Under the pieces are notes generated by a model. It had not been told where the DNA came from. It did no database searches and saw nothing but the letters and a program-made list of their open reading frames with translations. Positions 58,101-60,000 of a stretch of 60,000 nucleotides of DNA are shown piece by piece (within the stretch, counting starts at the first letter, position 1; each line of letters begins with the position of its first letter). The DNA is from Membranipora membranacea (Eukaryota; Bryozoa; Gymnolaemata; Cheilostomatida; Membraniporidae), in contig OU612066.1 in the NCBI GenBank assembly GCA_914767715.1, forward strand, positions 1,433,001 to 1,493,000, read 5' to 3'. The position numbers were made by a program, and so were the translations under genes.

Positions 58101-59787
58101 GTCCCTGAGAGCCAAACCTACCATGGTTACTCGACCCTTCTCAAAGTTTTAACAGTCATGAGAATATGGTAACCTCCTCTACACTAAACTATAATATTGT
58201 CTGCCCTGACAATCCTTGAATCAGGTAATGATTGCAGCAATTTGCCAACTTACTTTACCAAAAAGGTTCGGTTGATGGCTCCGATTAGCTTGTCTACTAT
58301 TCATTATTACGGTCTATTCGTTCTCATCCCAACCAACTTGTGTCGTGCCATGTCACTACAATGTACGCCTTGTTGTTTCATCTTATTTCATTTGTTGATA
58401 CCTATTTTGTGTGCTGCAGTTTGATGGAGCAAAGAAGTTGCAGTTCAATGTATTCACCAGCGATGAGCACGCATCATTTATCTGCTGTGTGGCCATGGAG
58501 GATACAGAGAACAGGGTAGGTATATTTCTCTATGTGTACAGAGAACAGGGTAGGTTTATCCCTATATGAGTACAGCCGTGACAGATATGCCATACAGCAG
58601 TCAGTCAAAAGTCACCTAATTAAGTGTTGACATTATTCTGTATAGTTTAACTGGTCGGCCAGTGGTTGATAATAAAATGTCACCACCAGCAACCCGAGCA
58701 GAATTTGAGCTCTTAAACTTACTAAGCTAATCAAAGTCTTGACTTGCCTGCACAGATGTTATACACTGTTACATGCTCATGTTTATATCTAACTTAGCGT
58801 TTAGCCGAGAACTATTGTATGTCTAAGCAAATGAGGATGGAAGATTGGCAGGACTATGTTTTCTCTACAAAGAAGGGAAGTTTGCAGATATCGCGTCTTT
58901 ATCATGGATCTACATATGATGGCTCTCAGGTCAGTTCAGAGGTCTAACAGCTGAGTTTAGGGGTCTCTCATACTACATATACTACTGTTAGTTGGTTAGC
59001 GTGCTTGAAAAGATGCAGGAGTCATGTGTGCGAATCATGGGAACAATTTTTATATTAAATAGGTTGTTCAGACACCTTATGTAGTCAGCCAGGGCTTGTA
59101 TATCAGACAGTAACCATGTTAAGTGAAAAAAGTAGATCATTTGAAGTAAAGTAAAGTAATGAAATAAATGAGAAATGATCCTCTTTTTTAATTAAGATCT
59201 TGTCCTTGCCTTAAGTTTGAGTTTGTTGTAACTTGTAGATGCTGCACAAGGTCACAGTCGATCAGATATGCTGTTTGGGTGGTCGTCGATATTATGAAGC
59301 CCCTGTTAGGAGTCTAGAGAAAGCAGACGAATTTCGCTTTAGCCAGGAGATTTCTTCTCATGATTTCGTTCAGTTCGTGCCAAGAATCAGGAGCAGGAAC
59401 AGGAGAAGCACACATCCTGCCCCTGTACGGCCTACACAAGTATGTATCAATATGTATGATAACCAATACACACTATTTTGTTGAACATGAACTTAACTAG
59501 GCTTAGAGGTGTTTGAGGTAATCACATGATGAGTGATGGTAACTTCTGTCGGATACTAGACAGGTATTTTTGGAATGAAGGTTTATTAGATTCAGAATCT
59601 TCATAAATCTTAACTTATTACAAGTTTGCCAAACAAACAAGCTATGCTGTAATACTCTTAGGTACCCAGTGTGTTAATCACGACTTTGTCTAAAGCTTTT
59701 TTTGACAATTAATTTTTAGGTGTCGGAATGTGAGGTCATTTATGAGGAATTCCTGCTGAAGGAGCTGCCAATGATAGAAGTTGAGCA
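52132..59787 (+). CDS. Pseudokinase-ZU5-UPA-like protein, 3' end beyond the window
   Basis: Exons: 52132-52254, 53088-53231, 54185-54353, 54733-54904, 55377-55470, 55654-55827, 56055-56227, 56779-56837, 57072-57340, 57766-57972, 58420-58515, 58798-58929, 59239-59439 and 59720-59787 (open at the end, phase 2). The first half is kinase-like: glycine loop GYFGSVF, SMAPEVL, KSDIYGIGIL and KRPDHSEV are in order. The catalytic loop reads LCELRPCHVL instead of HRD...N, and SPG replaces DFG, so catalysis is very unlikely. After a charged helix (EEKRQKEVLQQ) comes a ZU5 domain with IPPGCL, SPVVECGPNGL, LRIPHV and YHFTGF, then a UPA-like region. In UNC5, ankyrin and PIDD, ZU5-UPA precedes a death domain; the missing 3' end may hold one. 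Joins at 56055, 56779 and 57072 were chosen by phase and are less certain. Confidence 0.8.
52286..52442. repeat. Diverged tandem repeat, unit of about 30 bp
   Basis: Several copies built on ACCAGTGTCGCC and TATATCAGTGACACC alternate through the first intron after 52254. Unit length is irregular. Confidence 0.7.
52617..52711. repeat. 32-bp tandem repeat, three copies
   Basis: Three head-to-tail copies of a unit containing CAGGCGTCTAGTAGCACTTT, differing at a few positions, in the same intron as the previous repeat. Confidence 0.9.
58504..58555 (+). repeat. Tandem duplication carrying a splice donor
   Basis: ACAGAGAACAGGGTAGGT occurs at 58504-58521 and again at 58538-58555, a 34-bp spacing. 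The first copy contains the end of exon 11 (of the exons listed) and its donor; the second is a spare donor. Using the second would add 34 nt and shift the frame. Confidence 0.85.
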
Positions 59788-60000
59788 GTAAGTTCAGTTT
59801 ATGATCACAATAGTCGCTCTTTTACTAATAAATGCATGCATGTAGTGCACAAAAGATTCGGTCCAGGGTTTCACAACGAAAATTAAGATAAATCAACTAA
59901 CCTAATACCATGGAAAACCTATTTCCTTCAAATTCTTAATAGTGTTATTGCTGCATCCAAAAGAATTATTTCAGTTGTGTTTTCCTCTGAGTGCAGAAAT

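Noticed and set aside
58980-59050. tRNA-like SINE fragment
   Set aside because: Some box-like strings are present, but both are too degraded to call.

Overview
The window is eukaryotic DNA from an animal. It is AT-rich, its genes are split by GT-AG introns, and the spaces between and inside genes are crowded with LINE, SINE and foldback (MITE-like) debris. The gene families fit an early-branching or invertebrate metazoan: a histone-fold POLE3, Ly6-type three-finger protein, LRR-ROCO GTPase, caspase, ZU5-UPA protein, and an extracellular protein of the DUF7042-7045 kind. A sponge is my best guess, but nothing here proves the phylum.

Layout. 1-9150: mostly repeats, with two decayed LINEs on the minus strand (about 3205-5640 and 7310-8880), several foldbacks and one orphan candidate exon. 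9153-10188 (+): POLE3, three exons. 11870-14636 (+): a secreted, probably GPI-anchored Ly6-like protein, three exons. 17080-28322 (+): a roughly 1,500-residue LRR-ROC-COR protein whose reading frame appears to run on into a caspase domain with both catalytic residues. 30854-36127 (+): a LAT-like single-pass transmembrane adaptor with about eight tyrosine motifs, nine exons. 36817-46957 (-): a 653-residue secreted, C-terminally anchored cysteine-rich protein, fourteen exons, with a nearly intact LINE (42729 to about 45950) in intron 2. 46958-51770: no gene seen; SINE, MITE and simple repeats. From 52132 (possibly 51773) to the right edge (+): a pseudokinase-ZU5-UPA-like protein that continues beyond the window.

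Biology. Three of the six genes look like receptor-proximal or death-type signalling parts: a ROCO-caspase fusion, a phosphotyrosine scaffold and a pseudokinase-ZU5 protein. Two more are cell-surface proteins. Functional linkage between neighbours is only a hypothesis. POLE3 is a housekeeping neighbour.

The mobile-element record is also informative. Two copies of a short repeat carry a U2-snRNA-like head, and one of them has perfect 14-bp target duplications and a hAT-type MITE nested inside it. Two 341-bp TIR elements contain tRNA-like internal sequence. An 80-bp hairpin insertion is flanked by perfect 13-bp repeats. All exon joins were made by eye from splice consensus and phase, so single junctions may be wrong even where the gene call is solid.
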